A stretch of DNA of 64,000 nt. Origin: CBDAPX01 sp965198725 (lineage in GTDB: Bacteria > Pseudomonadota > Alphaproteobacteria > Rhodobacterales > Rhodobacteraceae). A program made the position numbers and the translations under genes. The stretch lies in contig CBDAPX010000001.1 of NCBI GenBank assembly GCA_965198725.1, positions 310,001 through 374,000 on the forward strand, given 5' to 3'. Shown piece by piece: positions 35,238 to 43,823 of this stretch. Positions within the stretch are counted from its first letter, which is position 1. Each line of letters starts with the position of its first letter. Below the pieces are notes generated by a model. The model made no database searches. It was not told the DNA's origin and saw only the letters and a list, made by a program, of their open reading frames with translations.

Positions 35238-36311
35238 TCAGCGGCTCAGCCCACCATGCAGGTTGGGCATGTCCAGCGCGGCAAACCCATAGTGCCGCAG
35301 CCAGCGTAAATCGCTGTCAAAGAAGGCGCGCAGATCCGGGATGCCGTATTTCAGCATCGCGATCCGGTCGATCCCCATGCCAAAGGCAAAGCCCTGATAG
35401 ACCTCCGGATCGATCCCGCCAGCTTGCAGAACCTTGGGGTGCACCATGCCACTGCCCAGAATCTCCAACCAGTCATCGCCTTCGCCAATCTTCAGCGTGC
35501 CACCCTCCCAAGAACAACGGATATCCACCTCTGCCGAAGGCTCAGTGAAGGGGAAGTGGGACGCCCGAAAGTGCAATTCCACGTCGTCGACTTCAAAGAA
35601 GGCTTTTACAAATTCTTCCAGAACCCACTTCAGGTTCGCCATGGAAATATCCGTGTCGATAGCCAGCCCCTCGACCTGATGGAACATCGGCGTGTGGGTC
35701 TGGTCATAATCCGCACGATACACGCCGCCGGGACAGATGATACGCAACGGCGCACCCATCTTTTCCATCGACCGGATCTGCACCGGCGAGGTATGCGTCC
35801 GCAGAACATGCGGCGGGCGATTGTCGCCCTCTGCCCGGTGCATATAGAACGTGTCCATTTCCGCCCGCGCCGGGTGGTGGCCCGGGATGTTCAGCGCATC
35901 AAAGTTGTACCAGTCGGTATCGATCCGCGGCCCTTCTGCGACCGAGAAACCAAGCTCGGCAAAAATCGCCGTGACCTCTTCGCTGACTTGGCTGATCGGG
36001 TGCAACGTGCCGACACGACGGGTCCGGCTGGGCAACGTGACGTCCAGCCATTCGGACCGCAAACGCGCATCCAATGCGGCATCGGCAAGCCCTTGTTTCT
36101 TGGCGGCCAGCGCCGAGTTGATCTCGTCTTTCAATGCGTTCAGGGCAGGCCCGGCCACTTGCCGCTCTTCCGGGGTCATCTTGCCCAGCTCGCGCATCTT
36201 CAGCGCCACTTCGCCCTTTTTGCCAACGGCGGCGACACGAATGGCTTCCAGCGCGGCTTCATCCGCCGCATCCGCGATTTGGGTTAGATACTTGGCTTTG
36301 AGATCGTCCAT
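35238..36311 (-). CDS. pheS: phenylalanyl-tRNA synthetase alpha chain
   Basis: The 357-residue alpha subunit has an N-terminal coiled-coil tRNA-binding arm and a class II synthetase core. Motif 2 (RTHTSPVQIRSM, then YRADYDQTHTPMFHQVEGL) and motif 3 (GFAFGMGIDRIAMLKYGIPD) are clear. It charges tRNA-Phe together with PheT, encoded 1 kb downstream. The ATG at 36311 is preceded by GGAGG. No tRNA-Phe-type leader or attenuator is recognisable in the 250 bases upstream. Confidence 0.97.
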   Translation of the reverse strand: MDDLKAKYLTQIADAADEAALEAIRVAAVGKKGEVALKMRELGKMTPEERQVAGPALNALKDEINSALAAKKQGLADAALDARLRSEWLDVTLPSRTRRVGTLHPISQVSEEVTAIFAELGFSVAEGPRIDTDWYNFDALNIPGHHPARAEMDTFYMHRAEGDNRPPHVLRTHTSPVQIRSMEKMGAPLRIICPGGVYRADYDQTHTPMFHQVEGLAIDTDISMANLKWVLEEFVKAFFEVDDVELHFRASHFPFTEPSAEVDIRCSWEGGTLKIGEGDDWLEILGSGMVHPKVLQAGGIDPEVYQGFAFGMGIDRIAMLKYGIPDLRAFFDSDLRWLRHYGFAALDMPNLHGGLSR

Positions 36312-36562
36312 CCCGGCCTCCTGAAACGTGCTTTGGCCGTGCTATCGGCAGCGCCACGCGAATGCAAGGTATCTGCGCGGTCTCGCGGCGCTTTGATTAC
36401 ACGGCAGGGCGCGACGCCCGATGATATGCATTCAGATAAAACCCGAACGAAGGGACACGGAATCGCCCCAATCATGCTCTGATAATGCTTTGTCTTCCTG
36501 TTTTTTAACGCACCAGTTGGGCCCGAATAGGCCCCAAACAAGCCAAACGTAGGAGTATTGAA

Positions 36563-36820
36563 ATGAAGAAACTGGCGCTCACGCTCGTGCTTGCCCTGTC
36601 AATGACCGGCATTTCGAGTGGTGCGACTTCGGCAAGCGGAACGGCCAAGGCCTCTCCGAAACCGCCGGCGGGTTACACAGGACAATGGTGCACGACGCCT
36701 TCGGGGTGTTCGTATACCAAGGCGCAAGCCCCCGGTTATGCCCCGACATGGCACTTGATTCTGAACCCGCACCATATCGGCGGTAAACAGGCTCAAAGGT
36801 CTTGCCCGACGATGCTATAA
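36563..36820 (+). CDS. small secreted hypothetical protein (85 aa)
   Basis: The product has a clear signal peptide (MKKLALTLVLALSMTGISSG, cleaved near GATSASG) and a mature part of about 60 residues. The mature part is rich in Pro, Gly and Thr, with three cysteines and the motif G-Q-W-C-T-T-P-S-G-C-S. A GGAGTATTGAA ribosome binding site precedes the ATG and a strong terminator follows at 36866, supporting expression. I recognise no family. It is divergent from pheS and convergent with rplT. Confidence 0.7.
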   Translation: MKKLALTLVLALSMTGISSGATSASGTAKASPKPPAGYTGQWCTTPSGCSYTKAQAPGYAPTWHLILNPHHIGGKQAQRSCPTML

Positions 36821-36865
36821 GCGTTTGAAGCCTCCGCATGCTGCGGAGAAAACCCAAACAAAAAA

Positions 36866-36898
36866 CCCCGCGCGATGCGCGGGGCTTTTTGTTTTTTT
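36866..36898. terminator. bidirectional terminator before rplT
   Basis: CCCCGCGC-GAT-GCGCGGGG is a perfect 8-bp stem with a 3-base loop. T tracts follow on the plus strand (CTTTTTGTTTTTTT) and on the minus strand (TTTTTTGTTT). It ends both the 85-aa gene and the rpmI-rplT operon. Confidence 0.9.
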
Positions 36899-36909
36899 CC
36901 GGTACTCGC

Positions 36910-37275
36910 TTACGCGGCCAAGGCAGCCTGTGCTTTGGCGACAATGGCACCAAATGCTTCTGGTTCCTGGACGGCCAGATCGGCCAGAACCTTGCGGTCC
37001 ACTTCGATACCGGCCAGGTTCAGACCGTTGATAAAGCGGCTGTATGTCAGTGCTTCATCGTGGCTGCGCACGGCGGCGTTGATCCGCTGAATCCACAGCG
37101 CGCGGAAATTACGCTTGCGCTGCTTACGGTCGCGTGTTGCGTATTGGTTCGCCTTGTCGACAGCCTGCGTTGCAACTTTGAAGTTGCTTTTGCGACGGCC
37201 ATAATAGCCTTTTGCCGACTTGATGATTTTCTTGTGACGGGCGTGGGTTACGGTTCCACCTTTAACGCGGGACAT
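36910..37275 (-). CDS. rplT: 50S ribosomal protein L20
   Basis: The 121-residue basic protein has the L20 start MSRVKGGTVTHARHKKIIKS, the AKGYYGRRKSNFKVA block and LWIQRINAAVR. L20 is an early 23S rRNA-binding assembly protein and often represses its own operon. It lies 15 bases downstream of rpmI. infC, the frequent third partner, is not adjacent here. Confidence 0.97.
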   Translation of the reverse strand: MSRVKGGTVTHARHKKIIKSAKGYYGRRKSNFKVATQAVDKANQYATRDRKQRKRNFRALWIQRINAAVRSHDEALTYSRFINGLNLAGIEVDRKVLADLAVQEPEAFGAIVAKAQAALAA

Positions 37276-37290
37276 ATTCTATATCTCCTC

Positions 37291-37491
37291 TTAGCGGTCG
37301 TAGGGCATGTAGCCCTTGACGATCTTTGCGTCGGGGGCGGACAGGGTTGTGGTGCCACGGGCATCACGAATGAATTTCTTGGTACGCTTGATCATACCGT
37401 GACGCTTACCGGCCTGTGCCGACATGACCTTACCGGTCGCAGTCACCTTGAAGCGCTTTTTGGCGCTCGACTTGGTCTTCATCTTAGGCAT
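37291..37491 (-). CDS. rpmI: 50S ribosomal protein L35
   Basis: The 66-residue protein begins MPKMKTKSSAKKRFKVTATG, the standard L35 signature, and ends DAKIVKGYMPYDR. I use the ATG at 37491, with a GGAGACGGAA ribosome binding site; the longer in-frame extension to 37734 has no coding signals. It is the first gene of a two-gene operon with rplT. Confidence 0.97.
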   Translation of the reverse strand: MPKMKTKSSAKKRFKVTATGKVMSAQAGKRHGMIKRTKKFIRDARGTTTLSAPDAKIVKGYMPYDR

Positions 37492-37607
37492 TTCCGTCTC
37501 CTGCTTTTGGGTCGGTTTACCGTGCGACTCGGCATGCCATTTTGGCCGGCCACACAAACAGAGCGCGCATTTACGCGGAAACGCCAAACCTTGCAAGCGG
37601 TTTCTTG

Positions 37608-37829
37608 TCAGAAGATGCGGCCAATGACCTGGTAAAACGCGTCCGGGATATCCGCAAGGCTCAACCCCTCGGGCACAAGCCAATTGGCATAATACATCAA
37701 CCCACCGGCAATCAGCAGCGGTATGGCGTTCCACAATGACAGTCGCTTGTCAGCCCAGGCCGTCAGGATCGATGAAATAGCAAAACTCGCAACGACCGTA
37801 CCCAGAACAAGCGCCATATCCGAGTCCAT
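37608..37829 (-). CDS. small membrane protein (73 aa)
   Basis: The 73-residue protein has two hydrophobic segments, at about residues 5-24 and 33-51, separated by the short basic loop ADKRLSLWN. It lies between pyk and rpmI on their strand, 31 bases after pyk, so it is probably co-transcribed with pyk. I recognise no named domain. The regular hydrophobic pattern and the fit between flanking genes support it as a real gene. Confidence 0.65.
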   Translation of the reverse strand: MDSDMALVLGTVVASFAISSILTAWADKRLSLWNAIPLLIAGGLMYYANWLVPEGLSLADIPDAFYQVIGRIF

Positions 37830-37860
37830 GCTATGCCTCCGCCGTTGCGTTGCCCAGCGA

Positions 37861-39309
37861 TTAGCCCGGATCGGTCGAGTAGATCAATCTTTCATCACAA
37901 GGGGTCACGCGCAGAATGTTTGTTGTCCCCGGAATGTTGAAGGGCACACCGGCGGTGACAACAATCTGATCCGTTTCAACAGCAAACCCGCCTGAACGGG
38001 CCGCGCGGGCCGCATTTACAACCGCCATCTTGAACCGCTCCAACGTGCCGCCGGTCATCACGCAATAGGTGCCCCAGCTAAGCGCCAGCTGACGCGCCGT
38101 GTCGCGCATGTTGGTCAAAGCGATGATCGGAACACTGGGACGTTCGCGCGCAATCAACCGGGCGGTCGTGCCGCTCTGCGTGAAACAACAGATGGCTTTG
38201 ACATCTGTCGTTTCGGCAATCTCACGCGCCGCAGCAACGATGCCATCGGCAACGCCCGATTGGCGACCCCCGCGAGAGGCCGCAATAATCTGGCTATAGG
38301 TCGGGTCGGCCTCAACCTCGATGGCCACGTTGTCCATCGTTGTGACCGCTTCGATTGGAAACTGTCCCGCCGCGCTTTCCGCGCTCAGCATGATGGCGTC
38401 TGTGCCCTCATAAATTGAGGTTGCGACATCCGACACTTCGGCGCGCGTTGGCATCGGGCTTTCAATCATGCTTTCCAGCATTTGGGTCGCAACGATAACG
38501 GGCTTGGCCGCTGCACGGCACTTGCGCACCAGCCGCTTCTGGATCGGGGGGACGGCATGGACGGGCAGTTCGACCCCCAGATCGCCGCGGGCCACCATGA
38601 TGCCGTCCGAGGCATCGAGGATTTCGTCGAAATTGTCGATGGCGGCAGGCTTTTCGATCTTGGACAAGATGGCCGCCCGGCCATCTGCAAGACCGCGCGC
38701 CTCGTAAACATCCGCCGGACGCTGAACAAAGGAAAGTGCGAGCCAGTCGACACCGAGGTTGCAGACAAATTCGAGGTCTTTGCGGTCTTTGTCCGACAAG
38801 GCCGCGAGCGGCAGGATCACATCCGGGACATTTACGCCTTTGCGGTTCGAAATCGTCCCGCCCGCGATGACTTCGCAATCCGCGAAATCTTCGCCGCATT
38901 CGGTCACCTTCAGCCGGATTTTACCGTCATTGACCAGCAGCCGCGCGCCGGGTTTGAGCGCATCAAAAATCTCTTTATGCGGCAGGCATACCCGGTTGAT
39001 GTCGCCTTCTTCTGGATCGAGGTCTAACCGAAAGCTTGCACCATCCACCAAGTTTTCGGCCCCGTTCTTGAACGTGCCCACACGCAGTTTCGGTCCCTGC
39101 AAATCCGCTAGAATGGCAATCGGGCTGTCCAGATCTTTTTCAATTTGGCGAATTATCCGATGCCGTTCGGCGATTTCGTCATGACTGCCGTGGCTCATGT
39201 TCAGACGGAAAACATCCGCACCGGCTTCGTGCAATCCGCGGATAACGTCGTAACTGCTGGATGCCGGGCCCAATGTGGCCACGATTTTCACTTTGCGCTG
39301 GCGACGCAT
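37861..39309 (-). CDS. pyk: pyruvate kinase
   Basis: Pyruvate kinase transfers phosphate from phosphoenolpyruvate to ADP at the end of glycolysis. The 482-residue protein has the N-terminal KIVATLGPASSSYDVI, the active-site block (SKIEKPAAIDNFDEILDASD with catalytic Lys), MVARGDLGVELPVH for metal binding, and a C-terminal domain with CCFTQSGTTARLIARERP. It is divergent from the N-formylglutamate amidohydrolase gene across a 120-base gap. Confidence 0.97.
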   Translation of the reverse strand: MRRQRKVKIVATLGPASSSYDVIRGLHEAGADVFRLNMSHGSHDEIAERHRIIRQIEKDLDSPIAILADLQGPKLRVGTFKNGAENLVDGASFRLDLDPEEGDINRVCLPHKEIFDALKPGARLLVNDGKIRLKVTECGEDFADCEVIAGGTISNRKGVNVPDVILPLAALSDKDRKDLEFVCNLGVDWLALSFVQRPADVYEARGLADGRAAILSKIEKPAAIDNFDEILDASDGIMVARGDLGVELPVHAVPPIQKRLVRKCRAAAKPVIVATQMLESMIESPMPTRAEVSDVATSIYEGTDAIMLSAESAAGQFPIEAVTTMDNVAIEVEADPTYSQIIAASRGGRQSGVADGIVAAAREIAETTDVKAICCFTQSGTTARLIARERPSVPIIALTNMRDTARQLALSWGTYCVMTGGTLERFKMAVVNAARAARSGGFAVETDQIVVTAGVPFNIPGTTNILRVTPCDERLIYSTDPG

Positions 39310-39431
39310 CTCGACGCACTCCTTTATGCACTTTTTGCTTGCGTTAGCGCAAACACTGCTGACCGCCTCATGGCCTATTTCCCTTTATCGGGCAACTGTT
39401 CTAAGTCTGCAAATAAAGAGATCACAGGCGC

Positions 39432-40172
39432 ATGACATATTCCCCATATCTTTTGCACGGACAGGATCGCCGCTCGCGGTGGCTGATCACTTGTGAACAT
39501 GCCACCAATCAGGTGCCGATGGACATAGCCAATGGCGATCTGGGGCTACCGGCGGACGACATGGAACGCCATATTGCCTATGACATTGGCGCTTGGGGTG
39601 TCGCACAACGGCTCGCTGATCTTTTGGGCGCCCCTGCTATCGGTGCGAACTTTTCGCGGCTCGTCATCGATCCCAATCGGGGCATTGACGATCCGACCCT
39701 GCTGATGAAGCTGTATGACGGGTCCATCATCCCGGCCAATCGGTCCGCCGATGCGGCAGAGCTGAACCGACGGCTCGACCTGTGCTATCGCCCGTTTCAC
39801 GCCGCGCTCGCCGAACGCGCCGCCATGCAGCCAGACACAGTTATGGTGTCGATCCACAGTTTCACGCCGCAATTGCGCGGGCGTCCCCCGCGGCCTTGGC
39901 AGATAGGCATCCTGTCCGCCTCGGATCGTCGACTGTCCGACCCGCTGATCCATAATCTTCGGCAAGACAGCACACTGACAGTTGGCGACAACCAACCTTA
40001 TCTGGGCCACCTTCCCGGAGATTCGGTTGATACCCACGCCATCGCACCGGGGCGTCACAACACACTGATCGAACTGCGCAACGACCTGATTGCGGATGCC
40101 ACCGGCCAAAATGCCTGGGCTGAAAAGCTGGCACCGCTTTTGCCCGCATCGCTGGCCGAAGCCGAACGGTGA
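39432..40172 (+). CDS. N-formylglutamate amidohydrolase family protein
   Basis: The 246-residue protein matches the N-formylglutamate amidohydrolase family (HutG-like). Visible motifs are CEHATNQVP, NFSRLVIDPNRGIDDPTL and VSIHSFTPQL; His and Glu in the first and the late IELRNDLI likely bind zinc. The known reaction releases formate and glutamate in histidine breakdown, but no hut genes are in this window, so the true substrate is open. It is followed by a DUF1244 gene on the same strand. Confidence 0.9.
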   Translation: MTYSPYLLHGQDRRSRWLITCEHATNQVPMDIANGDLGLPADDMERHIAYDIGAWGVAQRLADLLGAPAIGANFSRLVIDPNRGIDDPTLLMKLYDGSIIPANRSADAAELNRRLDLCYRPFHAALAERAAMQPDTVMVSIHSFTPQLRGRPPRPWQIGILSASDRRLSDPLIHNLRQDSTLTVGDNQPYLGHLPGDSVDTHAIAPGRHNTLIELRNDLIADATGQNAWAEKLAPLLPASLAEAER

Positions 40173-40225
40173 CATCCCCGGTCGGCCACGCTACATGTGT
40201 GGAAACAGTTTTCCCGGAGGCCCCT

Positions 40226-40549
40226 ATGGACCAACAAACACAAATCGAGCTTGAAGCCGCCGCATTCCGCCGCCTGCGCGAACTTCTGATGCAAGAGCGG
40301 ACCGATGTGCAGAATATCGACATGATGAACCTCGCTGGGTTCTGCCGGAATTGCCTGAGCCGCTGGTATCAGGAAGCCGCCAACGAACGCGGCATTGAAA
40401 TGAGCAAGGATGAAGGCCGTGAGGCGTTCTATGGGATGACGATGGCGGAATGGAAGGCGAACTATCAAACCGACGCCACGGCCGAACAAAAAACCGCCTT
40501 TGACAAATCCTTTGCCGAAAACGTCACCGACAAGGGTCAGTCGGCCTGA
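40226..40549 (+). CDS. DUF1244 protein
   Basis: The 107-residue protein belongs to DUF1244, small helical proteins of alphaproteobacteria and others. The conserved core AAFRRLRELLMQERTDVQNID and MMNLAGFCRNCLSRWYQEAA is clear, with the Cys pair CRNC. I use the ATG at 40226, preceded by CCGGAGG; a longer frame starts at 40169. It follows the amidohydrolase gene by 53 bases and its 3' end overlaps the convergent neighbour by 13 bases. Function is unknown. Confidence 0.88.
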   Translation: MDQQTQIELEAAAFRRLRELLMQERTDVQNIDMMNLAGFCRNCLSRWYQEAANERGIEMSKDEGREAFYGMTMAEWKANYQTDATAEQKTAFDKSFAENVTDKGQSA

Positions 40550-41832
40550 TCATCATCGACCCGATGGGTCACGATCACTTCAAGCGGATCTGGTTCTGGC
40601 TTTGGCTCTTTGCGGCGGCGTGACCACAGCCACGCAACAATGCCAAACAGGGTCGCGCCGACACCCGCCACCATCGTGTGCACCGCGCTGATCTCTTGGG
40701 ACAAGGCCACCACCCGGTCCCAGCCCGAGATTTCCACATTGATCGTTTCGGTGAAGGTTTCGATCTGCACCGGCGGCAAATCCGTGTCGCCCTGCGACAC
40801 CAGCGCCGACAAGGACAGGGTCAGAACCCGTTCCGGTCCTGGTTCCGTCGGCTCAACCGACCACACCCAACGCACAGACCGGTTCGGCAAAACCGTCTTT
40901 TCCTCTGGCCCGCTCGGGCTGATCTCAAAATCCGATCCTGACAGCTCGGCCTGCATGCGCAAAGCGTAATCAACTCCCTGCACCACGCGCGGCGTCCCCT
41001 CGCGCGCTTGGGACAACCCGACCGCGTCCGCCTGCTCCTCGACCGGCGCATCTGCGGGCAGGTCCGATAGCGCGGACACCTCCTGTGGCGATAACACCAA
41101 CTCGATTACCGTCGTGGTGCCAATCTTCATGCTTTCAGGACGATTGAACGCCAGATCCGCAGACTGCAGCTGGTCGAGAATGCGGGACACCGGATCTACA
41201 GTCGCGGCGCCCGCTTCGGGGCAAGGCAGTACGATCGTTTCGACCCCCTCAGCTCCCCGCCGCGAGACGAAACAGGAACCGGCCGGCGGATAGTTGTCAT
41301 CGCCGGTGTTCAGCGCTGCCACGGCGTCCAAACTGTCCAGGTAGACCCCATCGGCCAGCCCAATCACCAAGCCCGATTGCCCCGCTGTCGTGCGCAGGTT
41401 CTGGGCCTCTTCAAGCGGCACGTAAAGCGTGACACGCCCATACATCCGCGGCAGGTACTCGGCCGACCTTTCGTTGGTCCGCGCCCAGCGCCAAGCCTCT
41501 TCCGACAGGATCGCCGAACCGACGAGAACCGGCGGCAAGGCGGTTCCATCCGACCCGATAACAGCTACCGACAAAGAAATCTGATCACCGGGCTGCAAAA
41601 ACGGCACCAGATTCGAAGATACGCTCACCGGCAGCCGAAGCGGCACATACCCATCCGGCCAGGACTGTTCGACGCTTTCTTCGGTTGCATGATCCGCGCC
41701 GTCATCTGGCAACGGATAAACCGGACCACTGGCGCTATCAGAGAATGAGCGCACCACCTCTGACGGCATCAAAACCGCAACCAGCAACCCCAAGGCCGCA
41801 CCACAAAGGATCCAAATCAAATACCTGCGCAT
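40537..41832 (-). CDS. two-anchor periplasmic protein with SAF/CpaB-like and beta domains
   Basis: The 431-residue protein has an N-terminal membrane helix (residues 4-22, IWILCGAALGLLVAVLM) and a second helix near the C-terminus (about 391-409), followed by a basic stop RRRKEP and a cytoplasmic tail. The segment at about 65-165 (VPFLQPGDQISLSVAV, then GRVTLYVPLEEAQNLRTTAG) resembles the SAF/RcpC region of Flp-pilus CpaB proteins. The segment at about 305-385 looks like an Ig-like beta sandwich (MQAELSGSDFEISPSGPEEK). No tad/cpa genes are nearby. Function is unknown; the CpaB resemblance is weak. Confidence 0.7.
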   Translation of the reverse strand: MRRYLIWILCGAALGLLVAVLMPSEVVRSFSDSASGPVYPLPDDGADHATEESVEQSWPDGYVPLRLPVSVSSNLVPFLQPGDQISLSVAVIGSDGTALPPVLVGSAILSEEAWRWARTNERSAEYLPRMYGRVTLYVPLEEAQNLRTTAGQSGLVIGLADGVYLDSLDAVAALNTGDDNYPPAGSCFVSRRGAEGVETIVLPCPEAGAATVDPVSRILDQLQSADLAFNRPESMKIGTTTVIELVLSPQEVSALSDLPADAPVEEQADAVGLSQAREGTPRVVQGVDYALRMQAELSGSDFEISPSGPEEKTVLPNRSVRWVWSVEPTEPGPERVLTLSLSALVSQGDTDLPPVQIETFTETINVEISGWDRVVALSQEISAVHTMVAGVGATLFGIVAWLWSRRRKEPKPEPDPLEVIVTHRVDDDQAD

Positions 41833-41903
41833 TGCAGCCACGCCCAATGCCGAAAAACCGGCCTCAGCATGCCCGCAAAGCGTTACGCGCGCAAGTTGTG
41901 AGG

Positions 41904-42764
41904 TCAGATCGCCGCTTTACGGCTTTCATCCAGATAGATCTCGCGCAGGCGCGGTGCAACTTTGCCCGGCGTTCCATCGCCCAAGGTCACACCATCGATC
42001 TCGACCACGGGCATTACGAACGTGCTGGCCGAGGTGATAAACGCTTCATCCGCTTCCTTGGCTTCGTCGATCGTGAACAGCCGCTCTTCGACTTCCATCT
42101 GCGCCTCTTCGGCAAAGCGCAAAACAGCGGCCCGCGTGATCCCGTGCAAAATGTCGTTGGACCGCGGACGGGTGATGATCTTGCCGCCTTTGACGATATA
42201 GGCGTTGTTCGATGTGCCCTCGGTCACATGCCCGTCCTGGATCATCCATGCATCATCGGCACCGGCTTTCTTGGCCATCATCTTGCCCATCGACGGATAA
42301 AGCAGCTGCACCGTCTTGATGTCGCGCCGTCCCCAACGGACGTCCTCGATGCTGATGACCTTCATCCCCTTTTTCGCCGCCGGGCTCTCGGCCAGCCCGG
42401 GCTTGTTTTGGGTGAAGAGCACGATAGTTGCCGGGGTCTCATCAGGGTCAGGAAACGCAAAGTTGCGATCAGCCGGGGCCCCGCGGGTGATTTGAAGGTA
42501 CACCAGACCTTCTTCGATCCCGTTCAGGCGGACCAACTCGCGGTGTATTTCCAGCAAGTCGTCCTTTGTCACCGGGTTCGCCATGTCCAACTCGCTGAGC
42601 GAGCGTTCCAACCGCACCGCGTGACCGTCAAAGTCGATCAGCTTGCCGTCGAGGACCGAAGTCACCTCATAGACACCGTCGGCCATCAGGAACCCCCGGT
42701 CAAAGATCGAGATCATGGCCTCGTTTTCCGGCAGGTAGCTGCCATTTACATAGACGGTCCGCAT
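41904..42764 (-). CDS. dat: D-amino acid aminotransferase (class IV)
   Basis: The 286-residue fold-type IV PLP enzyme begins MRTVYVNGSYLPENEAMIS with FDRGFLMADGVYEV. The PLP lysine lies in DIKTVQLLYPSMGKMMAKKAG, and EGTSNNAYIV is the conserved ETSTSN-like loop. The start sequence fits D-alanine/D-amino acid transaminases better than branched-chain enzymes. It ends the group dgcN-dgcA-dat, which suggests turnover of D-amino acids such as D-glutamate and D-alanine. The ATG at 42764 has a GGAGACACGAG leader. A branched-chain aminotransferase cannot be excluded. Confidence 0.88.
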   Translation of the reverse strand: MRTVYVNGSYLPENEAMISIFDRGFLMADGVYEVTSVLDGKLIDFDGHAVRLERSLSELDMANPVTKDDLLEIHRELVRLNGIEEGLVYLQITRGAPADRNFAFPDPDETPATIVLFTQNKPGLAESPAAKKGMKVISIEDVRWGRRDIKTVQLLYPSMGKMMAKKAGADDAWMIQDGHVTEGTSNNAYIVKGGKIITRPRSNDILHGITRAAVLRFAEEAQMEVEERLFTIDEAKEADEAFITSASTFVMPVVEIDGVTLGDGTPGKVAPRLREIYLDESRKAAI

Positions 42765-42774
42765 CTCGTGTCTC

Positions 42775-43740
42775 CTATCCCCAAAGGGCCGCAACGGGCG
42801 GATGAATACCCGCGGCATCAAATGTCAAAGCGTTATCCCGGTCTTCGGCCAGAAGCAGCGGGCCGTCAAGGTCCACAACCTCGGCACCCTGAGCCAAGAG
42901 TGTCGCAGGCGCCATCGCCAAAGAACTGCCCACCATGCAGCCGATAAAGACCTGATAGCCTTCCGCGCGCGCCGCGTCTTTCAACGCCAGCGCTTCGGTC
43001 AGCCCCCCAGTCTTGTCGAGCTTGATGTTGACGATGTCATACTTGCCCTTCAACCCGGGCAGGTTTGCGCGGTCGTGGCAGCTTTCATCGGCACACACAG
43101 GCACCGGACGCGGCAGGCCGATCAACGCATCATCCTCTCCAGCTGGCAGCGGCTGTTCCACCAACTCAACACCCAATCGAACCAAATGCGGGGCAAGGTC
43201 CGCGTAAACCTCCGCGCTCCATCCTTCATTGGCATCAATGATGATCCGCGCGTTTGGCGCCCCGGCCCGCACGGCTTCCAGTCGGGGCATGTCGTCCGGC
43301 GTACCCAGCTTGATTTTTAACAGTGGCCGAAACGCATGTGCAGCCGCTTGTTCTCGCATCGCCTCTGGGTTGTCGAGCGACAAGGTGTAGGCCGTGATCT
43401 GGGGCACAGGTGGCGCCATCCCCACCAGATCCCAGGCGCGCTGGCCTGCCCGTTTGCATTCCAGATCCCAAAGCGCGCAATCGACAGCGTTGCGCGCGGC
43501 ACCGGGTGGCAAAAGATCTTGCAGTGACGCACGGGTCACATCACCCGGCAACCCGGCAATCTCTTCGGCTACACTGTCCAGCGTTTCGCCATACCGGGCA
43601 TAGGGTACACATTCGCCCCACCCGCGATACGCGCCATCCGTGACCCGCACCTTCAGAACATGCGCCTCGGTCCGCGACCCTCGGGCGATGGTAAAAACCT
43701 GCGCCAAAGGAAACACATCACGGCTCACATCAATCTGCAT
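42775..43740 (-). CDS. dgcA: N-acetyl-D-glutamate racemase / dipeptide epimerase
   Basis: The 321-residue enolase-superfamily enzyme has a capping domain start and catalytic KIKLGTPDDM (Lys), IIDANEGWS (metal Asp), LVEQPLP (metal Glu), ADESCHD (metal) and KLDKTGGLTEAL (second Lys). The layout fits L-Ala-D/L-Glu epimerases. Adjacent to dgcN, it is more likely DgcA, which racemises N-acetyl-D-glutamate to the L form in D-glutamate catabolism. It is between dgcN and dat on one strand, 83 bases after dgcN. Confidence 0.88.
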   Translation of the reverse strand: MQIDVSRDVFPLAQVFTIARGSRTEAHVLKVRVTDGAYRGWGECVPYARYGETLDSVAEEIAGLPGDVTRASLQDLLPPGAARNAVDCALWDLECKRAGQRAWDLVGMAPPVPQITAYTLSLDNPEAMREQAAAHAFRPLLKIKLGTPDDMPRLEAVRAGAPNARIIIDANEGWSAEVYADLAPHLVRLGVELVEQPLPAGEDDALIGLPRPVPVCADESCHDRANLPGLKGKYDIVNIKLDKTGGLTEALALKDAARAEGYQVFIGCMVGSSLAMAPATLLAQGAEVVDLDGPLLLAEDRDNALTFDAAGIHPPVAALWG

Positions 43741-43768
43741 GGTGGTCTCCGCTCACGGGTTCAGCACC

Positions 43769-43809
43769 CTTCTTCTCTTGAAAATACTCCCGCCGGAGGC
43801 GTCCGACGG
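43769..43809. repeat. intergenic repeat-like motif with hairpin
   Basis: The gap between dgcA and dgcN contains CTTCTTCTCTTGAAAATACTC followed by a GC-rich CCGCCGGAGGCGTCCGACGG hairpin. This pattern recurs in intergenic regions of Rhodobacteraceae genomes as I recall it; that is not verified here. It may act as a weak terminator or an mRNA-processing site between the two genes. Confidence 0.4.
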
Positions 43810-43823
43810 AAGCCACGGCACGC

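Noticed and set aside
35424..36287. 287-aa plus-strand frame opposite pheS
   Set aside because: It is complementary to a well-defined synthetase gene and has the composition of a shadow frame.
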